A stretch of 64,000 nucleotides of DNA. Source: Myotis daubentonii. Lineage: Eukaryota; Chordata; Mammalia; Chiroptera; Vespertilionidae. The notes beneath the pieces were generated by a model. The model was not told where the DNA came from, did no database searches, and worked only from the letters and a program-made list of their open reading frames with translations. The stretch spans positions 28,870,562 through 28,934,561 of the forward strand of contig NC_081841.1 of assembly GCF_963259705.1 (NCBI RefSeq), in the 5' to 3' direction. This document shows, one piece after another, positions 47,800-59,214 of this stretch. Made by a program: the position numbers and the translations under genes. Position 1 is the stretch's first letter. Every line of letters starts with the position of its first letter.

Positions 47800-48481
47800 T
47801 AGACCATTTGGATAGATAATACCCTTTTAATAACTTGGCTTCAAATGAAGCTATTGTAAAAATGAGAGTTTTCTTTAATTTTCTGACCATTTCTAAGGTC
47901 TTATAAGCAGTCGACTTTCAGAATTCTTCATTTATGAAACTAATCACACAATTACCTACAGGCATGTGTTAAATATGACACTGGTTTCAGCCAAATAATG
48001 GGCCAATTGCAAACAATGAAGGAAGAGAGGCAGCTCCATTTATAACCGCTGTTTCAGCAGAGCTCTTTTGTAAGCAGAGTGATCTGAGGGTGACTCATTA
48101 ATTAATTGATGTTCTTTTTTATTATGTGCTATTGAGTTAATGAGTAATTTGTGTGAGATAATTCTCTGAACACATTGATTACCTGAGATATTTTCTGGGC
48201 CTTTCAGAGCAATGACAAGCTGAATAGGAGGAAGATTGTATTTGCTTTTGTGTGCTCATTATCAGTAGGTTTGAGATGAGTACAAATCAGTACAAAGACA
48301 CCTTAAAGTCATCTGAGGTTCCAAGTACCATAAGTCTGCTCAGCAGGAGGTTGAGTGCTCTGGGCTAGACCTGTCACATAGTAGGTTCTCAATAAATGCT
48401 CCTTGAGTTCATAGCTCTATTAAAACTTGGCTTTCTATTACCTTAAATTGCATTAAAATCACATTTAAGAAATATCTATAA
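47800..48481. other. Single-copy DNA, candidate conserved element
   Basis: No repeat except a MIR-like end (GTCACATAGTAGGTTCTCAA, about 48373). The 48080-48190 stretch has clustered homeodomain-type TAAT motifs (TCATTAATTAATTGATG, GTTAATGAGTAATTTG). Regulatory function is inference. Confidence 0.4.
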
Positions 48482-48970
48482 CTAGAGGCCTGGTGTATGA
48501 ATTCATGCACCAGTGGGGTCCCTTGGCCTGGCCCATGGGATTGGGCTGAAACCGGCTCTCTGATATTCCCCGAGGGGCCCCGGATTGTGAGAGGGCACAG
48601 GCCAGGATGAGGGACCCCACTGGTGCATAACTGGGGCCAGGGAGGGACAAGGGAGGTTGGCCAGCTGAGGAGGGACCACAGGAGGGATCCAGGGCATGTC
48701 CAGCCCATTTTGTTCAGTCCTGATCAGTTGGACCGATTGGCTGGCCGCCAGCAGCAAGCTAACTTACCAGTTGGAGCGTCTGCCCCCTGGTGGTCAGCAC
48801 ATCATAGAGACTGTTCGAACAGTCAACTGTCTACCCCCTGCACTGGTGGTCAGTGCTCATCATAGCGAGTGGATGAGCAGCCTTAGCATCTCATTAGCAT
48901 ATTATGCTTTGATTGATTGAACAGCCGACCTGACGACGGACTTAGCATATTAGGCTTTTATTACATAGGA
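48482..48970 (-). mobile_element. Helitron H6
   Basis: 3' end at left (CTAGAGGCCTGGTGTATGAA after A), 5' end at right (AGGCTTTTATTACATAGGA). The right end directly abuts H7. Near the left end, inverted GTGGGGTCCC and GGGACCCCAC bound a 3'-end cassette like that of H4. A second, disrupted CTCF-like site (CCCCCTGCACTGGTGG) follows the first. Confidence 0.88.
48780..48793 (-). promoter_or_regulatory. CTCF-like core motif in H6
   Basis: CTGCCCCCTGGTGG on the plus strand, i.e. CCACCAGGGGGCAG on the minus strand. It points toward the plus-strand motif in H5. Binding is inference. Confidence 0.55.
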
Positions 48971-49609
48971 CTAGAGGCCCGGTGCACAAAAATTTGTGCA
49001 CTCGGGGGGGGAGGGGGGGCCCCTCAGCCCGGCCTGTGCCCTCTCGCAGTCTGGGACCCCTCAGGAGATAACGACCTGCTGGCTTAGGCCTGCTCCCGGG
49101 TGGCAGAGGGCAGGCCCAATCCCTAGGTGCAGCCCCTGGTCGGGCTCAGAGCAGGGCTGATTGGGGAGTTGGGGCGCCGCCCCCTGTCACACTCAAGGCA
49201 GGGTCGATGGGGAGGTTGTGGAGCAACCCCCTGTCACACACAGAGCAGGGCCCATCAGGGGGGTTGGGGCTCTGTACCCTGTCACGCACAGAGCAGGGCC
49301 CATCAGGGGGTTGGGGTGCTGCCCTCTATCACCCACAGAGCAGGGCGGATCAGGGGGTTGGGGCACCGCCACTCTCACACTCAGGGCAGGGCTGATGGGG
49401 AGGTTATGGCTCTACCCCGTCACACACAGAGCAGGGCCCGTGGGGGGGGGGGAGCTCCCCCCTATCAGGCACAGAGCAGGGTGGATAGGGAGGTTGTGGC
49501 CCTGCCCCCTGTCACACACACAGCCGCAGGGCGATCAGGGGGTTTGGGTGCTGCCCCCGTCATGCTGATCCCGGTGCCGGGAGGCATATTACCCTTTTAC
49601 TATATAGGA
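48971..49609 (-). mobile_element. Helitron H7 with internal minisatellite
   Basis: 3' end at left: CTAGAGGCCCGGTGCAC with hairpin GTGCACAAAAATTTGTGCAC. 5' end at right: TTACTATATAGGA. The interior is mostly a GC-rich tandem repeat. Frames at 49127-49717 come from that repeat. Confidence 0.88.
49147..49567. repeat. GC-rich minisatellite, about nine units of 44-50 bp
   Basis: Diverged units each begin near GCAGGGC(C/T)GAT and hold GGGGGTTGGGG, a CCCCTGTCAC-type block and CACAGA. It lies wholly inside H7. Confidence 0.85.
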
Positions 49610-50088
49610 TTGAGGCCTGGTGCACGGGTGGGTGCTGGCTGGTTTGCCCTGAAGGGTGTCCTGGATCAGGGTGGGGGTCCCCACTGGGGTGCCTGGCCAG
49701 TCTGGGTGAGGGGCTGAGGGCTGTTTTCAGGCTGGGGGTGACTGAACTCCCAAACGCTCCTTTTTTCCTTTTTTTTTTTTTTTTTTTTTTTTTAATTCTG
49801 GGCCAGCTTTAGCTTGAGGCTTGGCTCCAGCTCTTAGGCCTCCGGCTGAAAGTAGGTTTCTGGCCTTTGCTTACAATGTTGCAAATCTGCTGGCTGAAGT
49901 TGGGCGTATTTGTTACAGAGTTTCTTAAACTGCCGTCACTGAGGCAACCAAGCCTCATGTTAGTTTCAAGCTGCCTGGCTGCCGGCCGCCATCTTGGCTG
50001 ACAGTTAATTTGCATATCTCGCTGATTAGCCAATGAAAAGGGTAGCGGTCGTACGCCAATTACCATGTTTCTCTTTTATTAGATAGGA
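49610..50088 (-). mobile_element. HeliBat-type Helitron (H8)
   Basis: 5' end at right is near-consensus (inverse of TCCTATCTAATAAAAGAG, followed by host T). The left 3' terminus is degenerate (TTGAGGCCTGGTGCACGG). Holds a poly(T) run (49767-49793), GCCGCCATCTT (49985-49995; YY1 site on the minus strand) and ATTTGCAT (50008-50015). Only one octamer remains. Confidence 0.88.
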
Positions 50089-50815
50089 TGGTGTTTTTAA
50101 GAAAAAGTAATCATCAAAAGGCTTTTGCTAAAACTGTATTCTGTGCTAATGGCCTATTACAGTAAACATGCAGATTGTTTCTGCAACTTACTGAAGTGAA
50201 CACTAAGCATGTTGAAACTGCATCATTTGTATGAAATTGTTTAAGTGACTATTCTGAGGGTGGTTTGCCTAAAAGGATAGTTAAAAGGAAGCCACTTGTA
50301 TATTGTAGGTTTGACTGCAGATATAGCCTTCAGCACCCAGTTTCAGGGAAGGCACACCATCTCATCCCTGAAAATGCAGGATTGAGTTGAGTTTTTTGCT
50401 TTAATTCATCGTACAGTAAAGAGAGGTTTTGAAATTTAGTCTGCCAACACAGTTGCTTTCAGAAAGATCACTTAAAATTTGTATGTATGTGCAAAATTAT
50501 ACCCAGTAATTGCTACCTTCATTTTGACAGCTTTATTTTCCCCACAAAAGTAAATAGCAGTAAACTACCTAGCTCAGAGATCTTAAGTATAATATTTGGA
50601 GAAAGCATTTGAGCTACTTTGTTTATGCTTATGATTTACCTTTTAAAAGCCAACGTCCTTACATACTTTTTTTCTTTTTTCATGCACTTAATGCATGCTT
50701 TCTAGATGTCATCTAGATGTTGCCAATTAAGAGCAATCAAATAGTGTCATACCCCTTTTATTAAAAACATAAATCCAAATATTAAAAAAAAATGAATGAA
50801 AGAATCCAGCAGATA
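50089..50815. other. Single-copy DNA just beyond the LMO3 3' end
   Basis: AT-rich, no repeat. May be partly transcribed if LMO3 uses a more distal poly(A) site; TTTTATT (minus AATAAAA) also occurs at about 50756-50762. Confidence 0.45.
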
Positions 50816-50821
50816 TTTATT
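50816..50821 (-). terminator. Candidate distal poly(A) signal of LMO3
   Basis: AATAAA on the minus strand, about 2.8 kb after the stop codon. Several other AATAAA hexamers occur closer to the stop (for example 52088-52093), so the site in use is uncertain. Confidence 0.35.
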
Positions 50822-52802
50822 AAGCAAGATGAAAGTGAAATTACAAACACAGGTCAGCTTTTAAACTCAGCCAGCATTCTGGTGAACTGGAGGTTCCTGG
50901 TCCATCATCAGAGGCAGCCTATGCGTGGTGCACATTAGGAAGGGAGCTCTCCCTGCTTGAGAAATCAAAGCTCCATTGGAGGTGTCCTACTGGAGGCATC
51001 GGAAAACAAGCTAAGTGACACCAGGGCTACACAACACAAAGAGGAAAGTTGACAACAATTCAGGGACTTGGAATAGTCAAGACAATTAGCTTAATACTTC
51101 AGGTCAAAAATGCTACTCTTATGGGCAATTAGTTACAAAAGGGTCTATTTCTGTCTTGTTTCACAAATTCATAGGGATTAACGATAATCTAAGGAGATTA
51201 AGGCCTTAATCTTTAATCCAGGTGAGTAATTTCCTTTGCAGGAAAAGCATAAGAATTAATTCCCAAAGGATTATGCAAAATAAAAGGCAGTAAAAAAACG
51301 TGGTTTGGTCTTTGGGTCCCAAGGATAGTTGAACAGTTTGTTCCCAGTTTACAGGTATTTTGACATATTGATCTTAACATATGCAAAACCAGTTAAATAT
51401 TTAAAAGATCATTTGAAAAAGATACCGACAATTAAAACTGTACATCCACATGAATGTCAAGCAACTCCTAAAGGGGGCTATTGGGGCAGCAGTGTTAGGA
51501 AAACCATTTCTCACTATTTCCCCTGCTTCCTGTTGTTGTTCCGTTTTGTTTTGATGTCTTTAGTTTTGGCTATGCAAGTCTTTTCATGAAGCAAATGTAA
51601 GGCTCAAAGGCTAAAATAATAGTCATATTATGGGCCTCAAATAGCTATTTTTAAAATTTTTTTTCTAGGTGTACCTCGAATTTGGGAGACATGTGACTTG
51701 AACACTCTTAACCATGAAGCATTTGTAAAAATACATATCATTCACTTTTCACAGAATCATTTCCTTAAAAACGAGAGGCAATATCCAGATCTACATGCAG
51801 GTCGATAATAAAGCTTTGTTTTGAAAACAACTCAAATCCACAGCAGCGTTACTTGCAGCTTAATATTTTGGCCCCAAACCAAGAACTCAGGTATCACACT
51901 TAATTTTCATCTGCAATACATATATTGGCAGGACAAAATATGTATGTAAATAACACTGGGAAATATTGTTTCCTATACAAGTGATCAAGAATAAAATAAA
52001 GAAAAAATAAAAACCACAGCACTAAATTTGCTCTAGTAAAAATAGGGTTCATTGTGCCTGCAAGGGGTTAAACTGGTAACATGTAGTTTTATTATTAGGG
52101 AACAGAAGCAAAGAAGCAAAATGTGAGCAATCCGAAAGAGGGTGTTATAGACTCATTTTAATTTCTTAAATTATAATCTAAATAATCAGTCTCCATAATT
52201 TCTGTTTCTAGAACATTTTCTTCTTATCAGCTAGCACGTAGGTAAGGAAATAATATTTCACCTTTAAAAAGTGGGATGACAGATTTCAGCTTAAGTGTGA
52301 TGTATACTGAGTGGGTAATTACAGAAAGCAAGAGTAAGACACATCAAACTTTAAAGTGTTCACTTTTAAACATTAAAATAAGTGGCATGTAATACAGAAA
52401 AATATATAATCACCAGTTCTCAGCTTTTTATCAATCCCTTTGTTTCTCTCCTTCTAGAAGATTCTATGAGCACTATGTTGCCCGATCAAAAGTAACCTCA
52501 CTACTCAAATATCATCATAGCGTCAGTGTGCATTATCATGATTTCAGTAGATTCACACTCAAATCCTTTTAGTGCCAGAAATTTATCAGGCCACAAGTTA
52601 TTAAACACTCAGCTTTTATGGAGCGATCTGGGCAAAATTTGTACAAGAAATTTAATCATTTTTAAGTTATCTTATAATTGTGTTAATACTTTTTTAAAGT
52701 AACCCTTTGGAAAAAATTTACATGATACCCAAAGGCACTAGTTCACATAAGGGGTTAATGGCTGAAAAAAACAAACAGCAAAACCATAATATAGGTAAAT
52801 AA

Positions 52803-52858
52803 CGCGTGCGTGCGCGCGCGAGCGCACACACACACACACACACATACACACACACACA
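52803..52858. repeat. Alternating CG/CA tract, Z-DNA-prone
   Basis: CGCGTGCGTGCGCGCGCG, then a short AG break, then (CA)n to 52858. In the transcribed (minus) sense it is a UG repeat followed by CG alternation, inside the probable 3' UTR. Confidence 0.9.
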
Positions 52859-53327
52859 GAGGATATTAAAAGGATAACTGTTAAGCTTTAAAGTTATTCT
52901 AAAAGTGGCACTTTTCACGTTGGTATAAAATGAAAGTGCTTTACGATGAAATTTTTATGCATTTTTTAAAGCTGATCTTAACCCCCTGAAAATAGGGGGT
53001 TATAAAGAGAACACTGATAGACTAAATCATGGTGGCAATCATAGTGAATGTTGCTTAAAATGCTTTGTGTGTGTCTTTATTTTTTAGTTTTTTTAATGTT
53101 GCTAGACTTGCTTTATCTATATGAGTATCATTCGTGAGACTTGCTCTTCAATTTTTTACTAGAAAGTTACAGCTCATTTAAAATAGCTGATAGATACAGA
53201 AAGCATAAATATACAGTAAGTTTAAACACTGATTGTACTAAATGCAACAATACAAAGAAGCAAACAGAACACAAATGGTAACACAATAAAACTGTATTAC
53301 ATTTGTGCTTCAAATATTACAATACAT

Positions 53328-53558
53328 TATATACAATAGTCCAAAATAAACATCTCATGCCAAGTGACACAAAAAGGAATAGCAAGCAAAAAAACCAGCA
53401 ATATGTACATTATGATTTTTCTTTAATAATAAACATTCAACTCTGAACTGGGGCAATATCACTACATACAGATGCAGTCCCCTTTTTATTTCATATATCC
53501 ATCCTGCTTTCCTATATCTACGCTATTCAGTAGGTTCCCGTGTCAATTCTTATATACA
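53328..53558 (-). promoter_or_regulatory. Cluster of three Pumilio-type sites in the 3' UTR
   Basis: On the minus strand TGTATATA occurs at 53328-53335 and 53551-53558, and TGTACATA at 53402-53409. All three fit the Pumilio consensus UGUANAUA. They lie 64-294 nt after the LMO3 stop. Confidence 0.5.
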
Positions 53559-53621
53559 TGTGGAGCAAAAAAGATAAAAGAATGTAGTGCTTTGTGTTCT
53601 TAATAGGGTGATGTTGATAGA

Positions 53622-53727
53622 TCAGCGAACCTGGGGTGCATAACCTTCTTTCATTAAACCTTCCTCGTAGTCCGTCTGGCAAAGGATCATGTTATTCTTG
53701 AGGAAAAATTTGTCTCCGACACAAAAT
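53622..53727 (-). CDS. LMO3: LMO3 last coding exon
   Basis: LMO3 is a nuclear LIM-only adaptor with two LIM zinc-binding domains and no DNA-binding domain. It bridges factors such as LDB1 and bHLH/GATA proteins. This exon encodes the last 34 residues: the second half of LIM2, beginning FCVGDKFFLKNN and including the zinc-ligand part CQTDYEEG, then the tail GLMKEGYAPQVR and TGA (53622-53624). The tail identifies LMO3; LMO1 has a different ending. The acceptor is TTTAATATTTTCAG, with the exon starting at 53727. The first base completes an arginine codon split after its second base, matching the donor at 63946. No frameshift or premature stop is seen. Confidence 0.96.
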
Positions 53728-55198
53728 CTGAAAATATTAAAAAAAAATAAAATGTGTTAAGACCATTTCACTCAGATCTATAGATCTGAAGATTTCTTTT
53801 CCTAATAATAATTTCACATGGTAATTCCCTGAAGTAGAAAGCTTGGCTTCGAAAGTTCCCTTTATTGTCAACAACTAAAGCATTGTACACGAACTTTGAA
53901 ATCCAGCTTTATATATAAAAATCATAAGAACATTGAGGAAAATATATAGGACAGCAAAGGTGATTTTTATTTTTATTTTACCACATTAGAAAGAAAATGG
54001 AACTGATCTATAACATGGAACTGATCATTAAAACAAGAAGGAATGATAATATTTCACTGTTAGTGATTATGGAAGATTTCATGATTGGCCACTTATCTAC
54101 TTTACAAAAAAATAAATAAAGGCATTAAAATGAATCAAACAATTAGAAAATAGCCCATTTTAAAGCTTTCCATTTAAAACTTCTTTTTACTCTTTGTTAT
54201 AAAAATGTGATTAAATTCTAGTAATTCGGAAGTGGTCATTCTAAAGTGAAAGTTGTTTTAGCACCAGACTCTGATGTTGGGCCATATTCCTTTGTTTGTA
54301 GCAAGTTTATCAACTATAAAATAGTAAATGTAATTTCTTGGAGCATTTTCAATTAAACCAAAGGGCATAACCTAAACAAAGTTCTTAATATTGATGTGAT
54401 ACATAAACTAGTGCCCAGGAGCTAATTATTATTTTATTCAATAAAACAAAATAAGTGCTCTTTTTGTGTAATTTCCCCATGGTGACACTTTGGATACAAT
54501 TAAGGTCAGAAATAAATGCTTGTGCAGTTTCTGGTACATTTAACAATAAAGTAACTCTGGGGAGATCTGTATATATTTTTAATTGTAACAATTTAACCTT
54601 CAAACAGCAGTGTCTGGTAGAGTTGACCCAGTAAAACTACTGGTAATTATACAAGTTGACCTCACTGACCTTTGATAGTGGTCTCTCTTTATCAGATAGT
54701 CTATTTCAAATGATGTTCAAGCAGAAATCTTAGTGGATAAATTAAACTGTGTACTGAAAGGCACCCTTTAATGTCTTGTGAAGTTGAGAGTTTAAATGAG
54801 GAGCAGTTGGACTGATTTACATTTGCAAAGATTGGAATGCTAGACAAACAGTGAACCTATTTATTTTCCAACTGGGTAGCTTTGGAAATTTATCCTTATT
54901 CTAGCTTAGGTAGATAGAGGGGAAAATGGTGTAATAAAAAGAGTAGATTGAAAAGAATTAGCTTTCCTCTTAAAGAAGATTGGTCTGTTTATTTGTGGAA
55001 TTTACTTTTTTTTCCTCAGGATTACTGCCTGCTGATGATGTTGATTGAAAATACAGAGCATGTGCTGATCTTGAAATCCTGGAGTTGTGTATGGTCAAGA
55101 CTATTGGATGCAATGAACATTCAAGTTTGGATTTTAAGCACATCTTCTTTTTATTGCATACTGTAAACTTTAAATATGATGTTTAAAAGTGGTGTTGG

Positions 55199-55436
55199 GC
55201 CGAAACCGGTTTGGCTCAGTGGATAGAGCGTTGGCCTGCGGACTGAAAGGTACCAGGTTCGATTCCGGTCAAGGGCATGTACCTGGGTTGCGGGCACATC
55301 CCCAGTGGGAGATGTGCAGGAGGCAGCTGATCGGTGTTTCTCTCTCATCGATGTTTCTAACTCTCTCTATCTCTTTCCCTTCCTCTCTGTAAAAAAAAAA
55401 AATCAATAAAAAATATATTTTAAGAAAATAAAAAAT
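55199..55436 (+). mobile_element. VES SINE with perfect 15-bp duplication
   Basis: Young copy, antisense to LMO3. TAAAAGTGGTGTTGG occurs at 55184-55198 and 55436-55450. Confidence 0.97.
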
Positions 55437-55539
55437 AAAAGTGGTGTTGGAATAGACCAGTTTTTGCAGATTATCTTGAGTACGAAGACATGTTGAAGAA
55501 AAGGACAGGCCTAACAGCCAATTTAAATATTTAGCTTTT

Positions 55540-55755
55540 GCCTGGCCATAGTGGCTCAGTGGTTGAGCATCAACCTTTGACCCAGGAGGTCACGGTTCAG
55601 TTTCTGGCTAGAACATATACCTGGGTTTCAGGCTCGATCCCCAGTGTGGAACGTACGGGACACAGCCAATCATTGATTCTCTCTCATCATTGATATCTCT
55701 CTCTCTCTCCCTCTCTCTGCCTCTCTGAAATTGACAAAAATGTATTTTAAAGATA
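55540..55755 (+). mobile_element. VES-family SINE, older
   Basis: CCTGGCCATAGTGGCTCAGT head, GATCCCCAGTGTGGAACG block, ATTCTCTCTCATCATTGAT repeat and GACAAAAATGTATTTTAAAG tail. More diverged than the neighbouring copy. Confidence 0.88.
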
Positions 55756-56469
55756 CTTAACTTTAGTGAGATTATATAAAATAGCATGAATAAGATATGT
55801 GATTACTGTTCAAAATTTTTAAATTTATGTTAATATTGAAATTTATTTGAACTAAGAAGCCTATAATGAAATATCAAAAGTAAATAAATTCAGTAAAACA
55901 CTCATGCTCCAGCTGATATTACTGAGTTTTTTTCCCCTGAAAAACAACTAAATTGGAAATACTTTTTCAACTCTATATTGTCTGAAACTTTGCTTTACTT
56001 TTTCAATATAATTTTTAACAATCACCTTAATTCTATTCACTATTAAATAAAAACGTGGTGTTTTTTTTTTTTTTTTGTTATGTCCTATTATGTCATTTTT
56101 TACCTTCAGAGGCCTGGAAATTTAAATAATTTTTATTTGTAGGTTCATAAACTCAGGTTAATCAGAGTGAGAAAAAATATATAAAGTACATTTCATACTT
56201 TTCCTGAGTTAGTTCTCTGAGGGTCAGATAAAACAGCTACATTACTGGATTGTAGGGATGTTATAATAAGAAATATATGAAAGGTAGAGAAGCATATTGC
56301 AAGGAATAGGGTTCAAATCTCAACTCTCCACTTAAGATATTAAGATGAAACTTCAGCTTTTCTTATCTCTAATATTAATCACTTTTTCAAGTTTATGATA
56401 AAGAGTAGAAATGAAATATGGCTGAAATGGCTGAAATGTCGGTCATTATAATAGCCACTTTTCATAAAG

Positions 56470-56690
56470 TATTTACCAGGTGCGAACACGAAGCATGTAT
56501 ACATGTGATTACATTATTCTTTTCATCCAACCTAGATTACAGATATTATCATTGACTTTTTAAAGATGAAAAACCGTAGGCTTCTTCCCAGAATTTAAAT
56601 ACCTGCCCACGGTTTCATAGGTAGGATGCATGTGGTACATGAAGGAAAGGAACCAGGTTTCTTCGGATTCAAGACCCATGCTCTTACCTG
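56470..56690 (-). mobile_element. MIR-type relic
   Basis: Reverse MIR order: TTTACCAGGTGCGAACACG, TTAAAGATGAAAAACCGTAG, TACCTGCCCACGGTTTCATA, GGATTCAAGACCCATGCTC. Confidence 0.5.
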
Positions 56691-58014
56691 GAGGCAGTAA
56701 AGCATGAGGCTACAAAGTTATCTAGATGTGTTTTTTGGTGTTATAATTATTCATTTTCATAATTTTTTTAAAAAAGGCCTGCCTACCATTCGATGAGATG
56801 GTAGTATACATGGAATTCATCTGAAATATTCCTACCTGAATATTTAGTTACCAATGTATTGTCAACTGGATAAAGTACATTTTATGTGCATTTCAATTTA
56901 TACTTAAAGGTCAGAATGAAACAGAGCATGGGTGAGGAATGTCACAATTATACATCTAACTCAAACAAAACAGCCGGGAAAGCTATGGTTAAAGGCAAAT
57001 TATGGTTGGGATGCAATTAAAATTGGTACCCTCCTTTAAAATGTTTCAAATATAAGCATGAAGAAATGAAAGAAACATCAATGCAGACATTAGACACTTA
57101 ACAAAATGATCTAGAACTGTGATTTTGTATGGCAGGCTAATTTCCAATGTTATATAACCGGCTCCTTAAGAGACTTAGCACTTAAAGAAAAAAAAATTTT
57201 TAAAGCAGCAATGGCCAGAGAACACTGTTAGTATATTAATAGGTAGGGCTAAAATTCCTGAAAGTAATCATCATTACTTGTGATATAGTCAGTTCAATTA
57301 ATTTTCCCTTCATTTAGAAAAATATGTCAAGATGCCTAAAGAGATTTTTTAAACCATCTAATCGTGATGTTTTGGAATTAATAACAGATTTAATTTCCAG
57401 ATATTTTGAAGTGATTCTAGTTGAAATTATGTGGCCTTACACAGTGGAAAAAGTACAGGAAATAAGTGTGATTAATAAATCATCTGTATAAAATATGGGC
57501 TTAGAGTAGTTTTGAGCAGGTTATCAAAAGCCTCTGCTAAGAAGCCTCCATGTGTAACATACTTTCTAAGAAATGAAAATGTTAACTTAGTCACCTTATT
57601 TCCCCGAGATTAGTAATGGTCGATTATAATTTATTTCCATTTCACAACACTTTAAAAAGAGGTGGGTTCAATACCTATATCCAATGTCTTTACTTTCCCA
57701 TGGAGCATCCTCAGTTATTAGATACTTACCTTGTTTGCAGTGAGAGGTGCAGGTATACTCACTGTCCCATCGCTTCAGAATTGTGCCCAAATTTGCTGCC
57801 TTTTCCCAATGACAGCCCAGTTGTCATTACACACTTCATTCGTAACAATCTTTTCTACACCAAGCTACACTACATGCACCCTGAGTTCTGCTAGAAATTG
57901 TCCAAAGTCCGCCTTACTATAACACAACTGTATCTAATCACCTTTATATCCACATAGCCAGAAAATAAAATACCCTTCTTGAAACAGCCCTCATACGGGC
58001 TCTGAGTCCACAGA

Positions 58015-58179
58015 CTAAAACCAGACTGCCAAAGTTCAAACCTTGAGTCTACCATTTTCTAATTGTGTAACCTTGAATTAGTTACTTAAGTTGCTTGTAC
58101 TTCAGTTTACTCGTCTGTAAAATGAGATCAATAATGATACCTACTTAGGTGTTATTTTGAGTTTTAAATGAGTTAGTAC
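58015..58179 (+). mobile_element. MIR SINE relic
   Basis: CAGACTGCCAAAGTTCAAA, AATTGTGTAACCTTGAATTA, CAGTTTACTCGTCTGTAAAA, then GTTTTAAATGAGTTAGTACA. Confidence 0.75.
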
Positions 58180-58505
58180 ATGTAAAACAGACTCCATAGA
58201 TGGGGGGCAAGTTGACAGCAGTTGGGAGGGGTGGGGCTGGGTAGGGGTGTGTGGAGGGATTGAGAAAAAAAATAAAAGAGAGAAAAAACTCATAGACACT
58301 GGACAACAGTGTGGTAATTGCCCAGGGATGGGGAGAGGGAAGAGGTGGAGGCAGGTATAGGAGGGATAAATGTAGTGGAAGGTGACTTGACTTGGGGTGG
58401 TGAACACACAATATAGTACACAGATGATTGTGTTGTGGAATTGTGCACCTAAAACCTGTATAATTTTGTTAACTAGTGTCACCACAATAAATTCTATAAA
58501 AGAAT
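58180..58505 (+). mobile_element. L1 3' UTR fragment
   Basis: L1 3' end: GGTAATTGCCCAGGGATGGG, then GAACACACAATATAGTACAC, TGTGGAATTGTGCACCTAAA and CACCACAATAAATTC. Confidence 0.75.
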
Positions 58506-59214
58506 ATAATAAAGCATCTTATAATGCTTGATACATTGAATCAGTCCCATTCAAAAATTATCTATTAATAGCAAAGGCAATAATAAAATGTTTGAATAAT
58601 GCAATAAAAAAAAAAACAGGCTCAGCCCGTGTAATCACAGGGATAGGCATTTGAATCTTAGTTGCACTAATTTTAAACATGTAAATACACAGAATACATT
58701 CACACCTCTGGTAAGTTACTTAACACCTCTGAAAATAAGTTCCCACATCTATAAAGTAGAAAAAAAAGTGCTTTCATTATTATTTGCCAATGATCATCTT
58801 TTCATCTTTGCTTAGAATGTTGCCTAGCCAGGGATAGTTTTTCCTTTTTACGATGGAACTTAAATGCTAAACATTCTTCAGTTTCCACTCCTTCCGTCAA
58901 TGTTCCCTGATCAGGGAGCATTGTACTTTCCCAGAGCACTTATTTATTAGTGTATCATTCATCTACTTTGGCATTTCAAATTTTCTTGTAAGTGTGTAAT
59001 AGGTTCCCCAACCTGGACAGTAGTGCTGAGGTAAAGTGACCATGAGTTTTATTTCTTTTGATCCCTGTGAAATACCACCATAAATTGTACTATCGCTTGG
59101 GCTAGGTGGTCAATAAATATTGGATAAGATGGATTGATTCCAGGATCAAATAGTTTTCAATCACAAAGGTATTTTACATGCAGTGATTTAAGTTTGTACT
59201 CATTTCAATTTTCA

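Larger units (their letters stand above)
50822..53621 (-). other. LMO3: Probable LMO3 3' UTR
   Basis: AU-rich, single-copy, without recognised transposon, starting right after the LMO3 stop. The length is inferred from the distal AATAAA and from memory that mammalian LMO3 has a long 3' UTR. Contains three Pumilio-type sites and a long alternating purine-pyrimidine tract. The exact end needs RNA data. Confidence 0.55.

Noticed and set aside
49147..49567. CRISPR-like direct repeats
   Set aside because: Units are diverged and adjoin each other without unique spacers; the genome is mammalian.
49127..49717. 196-codon frame
   Set aside because: It is the translated minisatellite of H7 plus part of H8.
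1..50800. MGST1 exons expected on this side of LMO3
   Set aside because: No frame with MGST1-like membrane segments or conserved exon was recognised.
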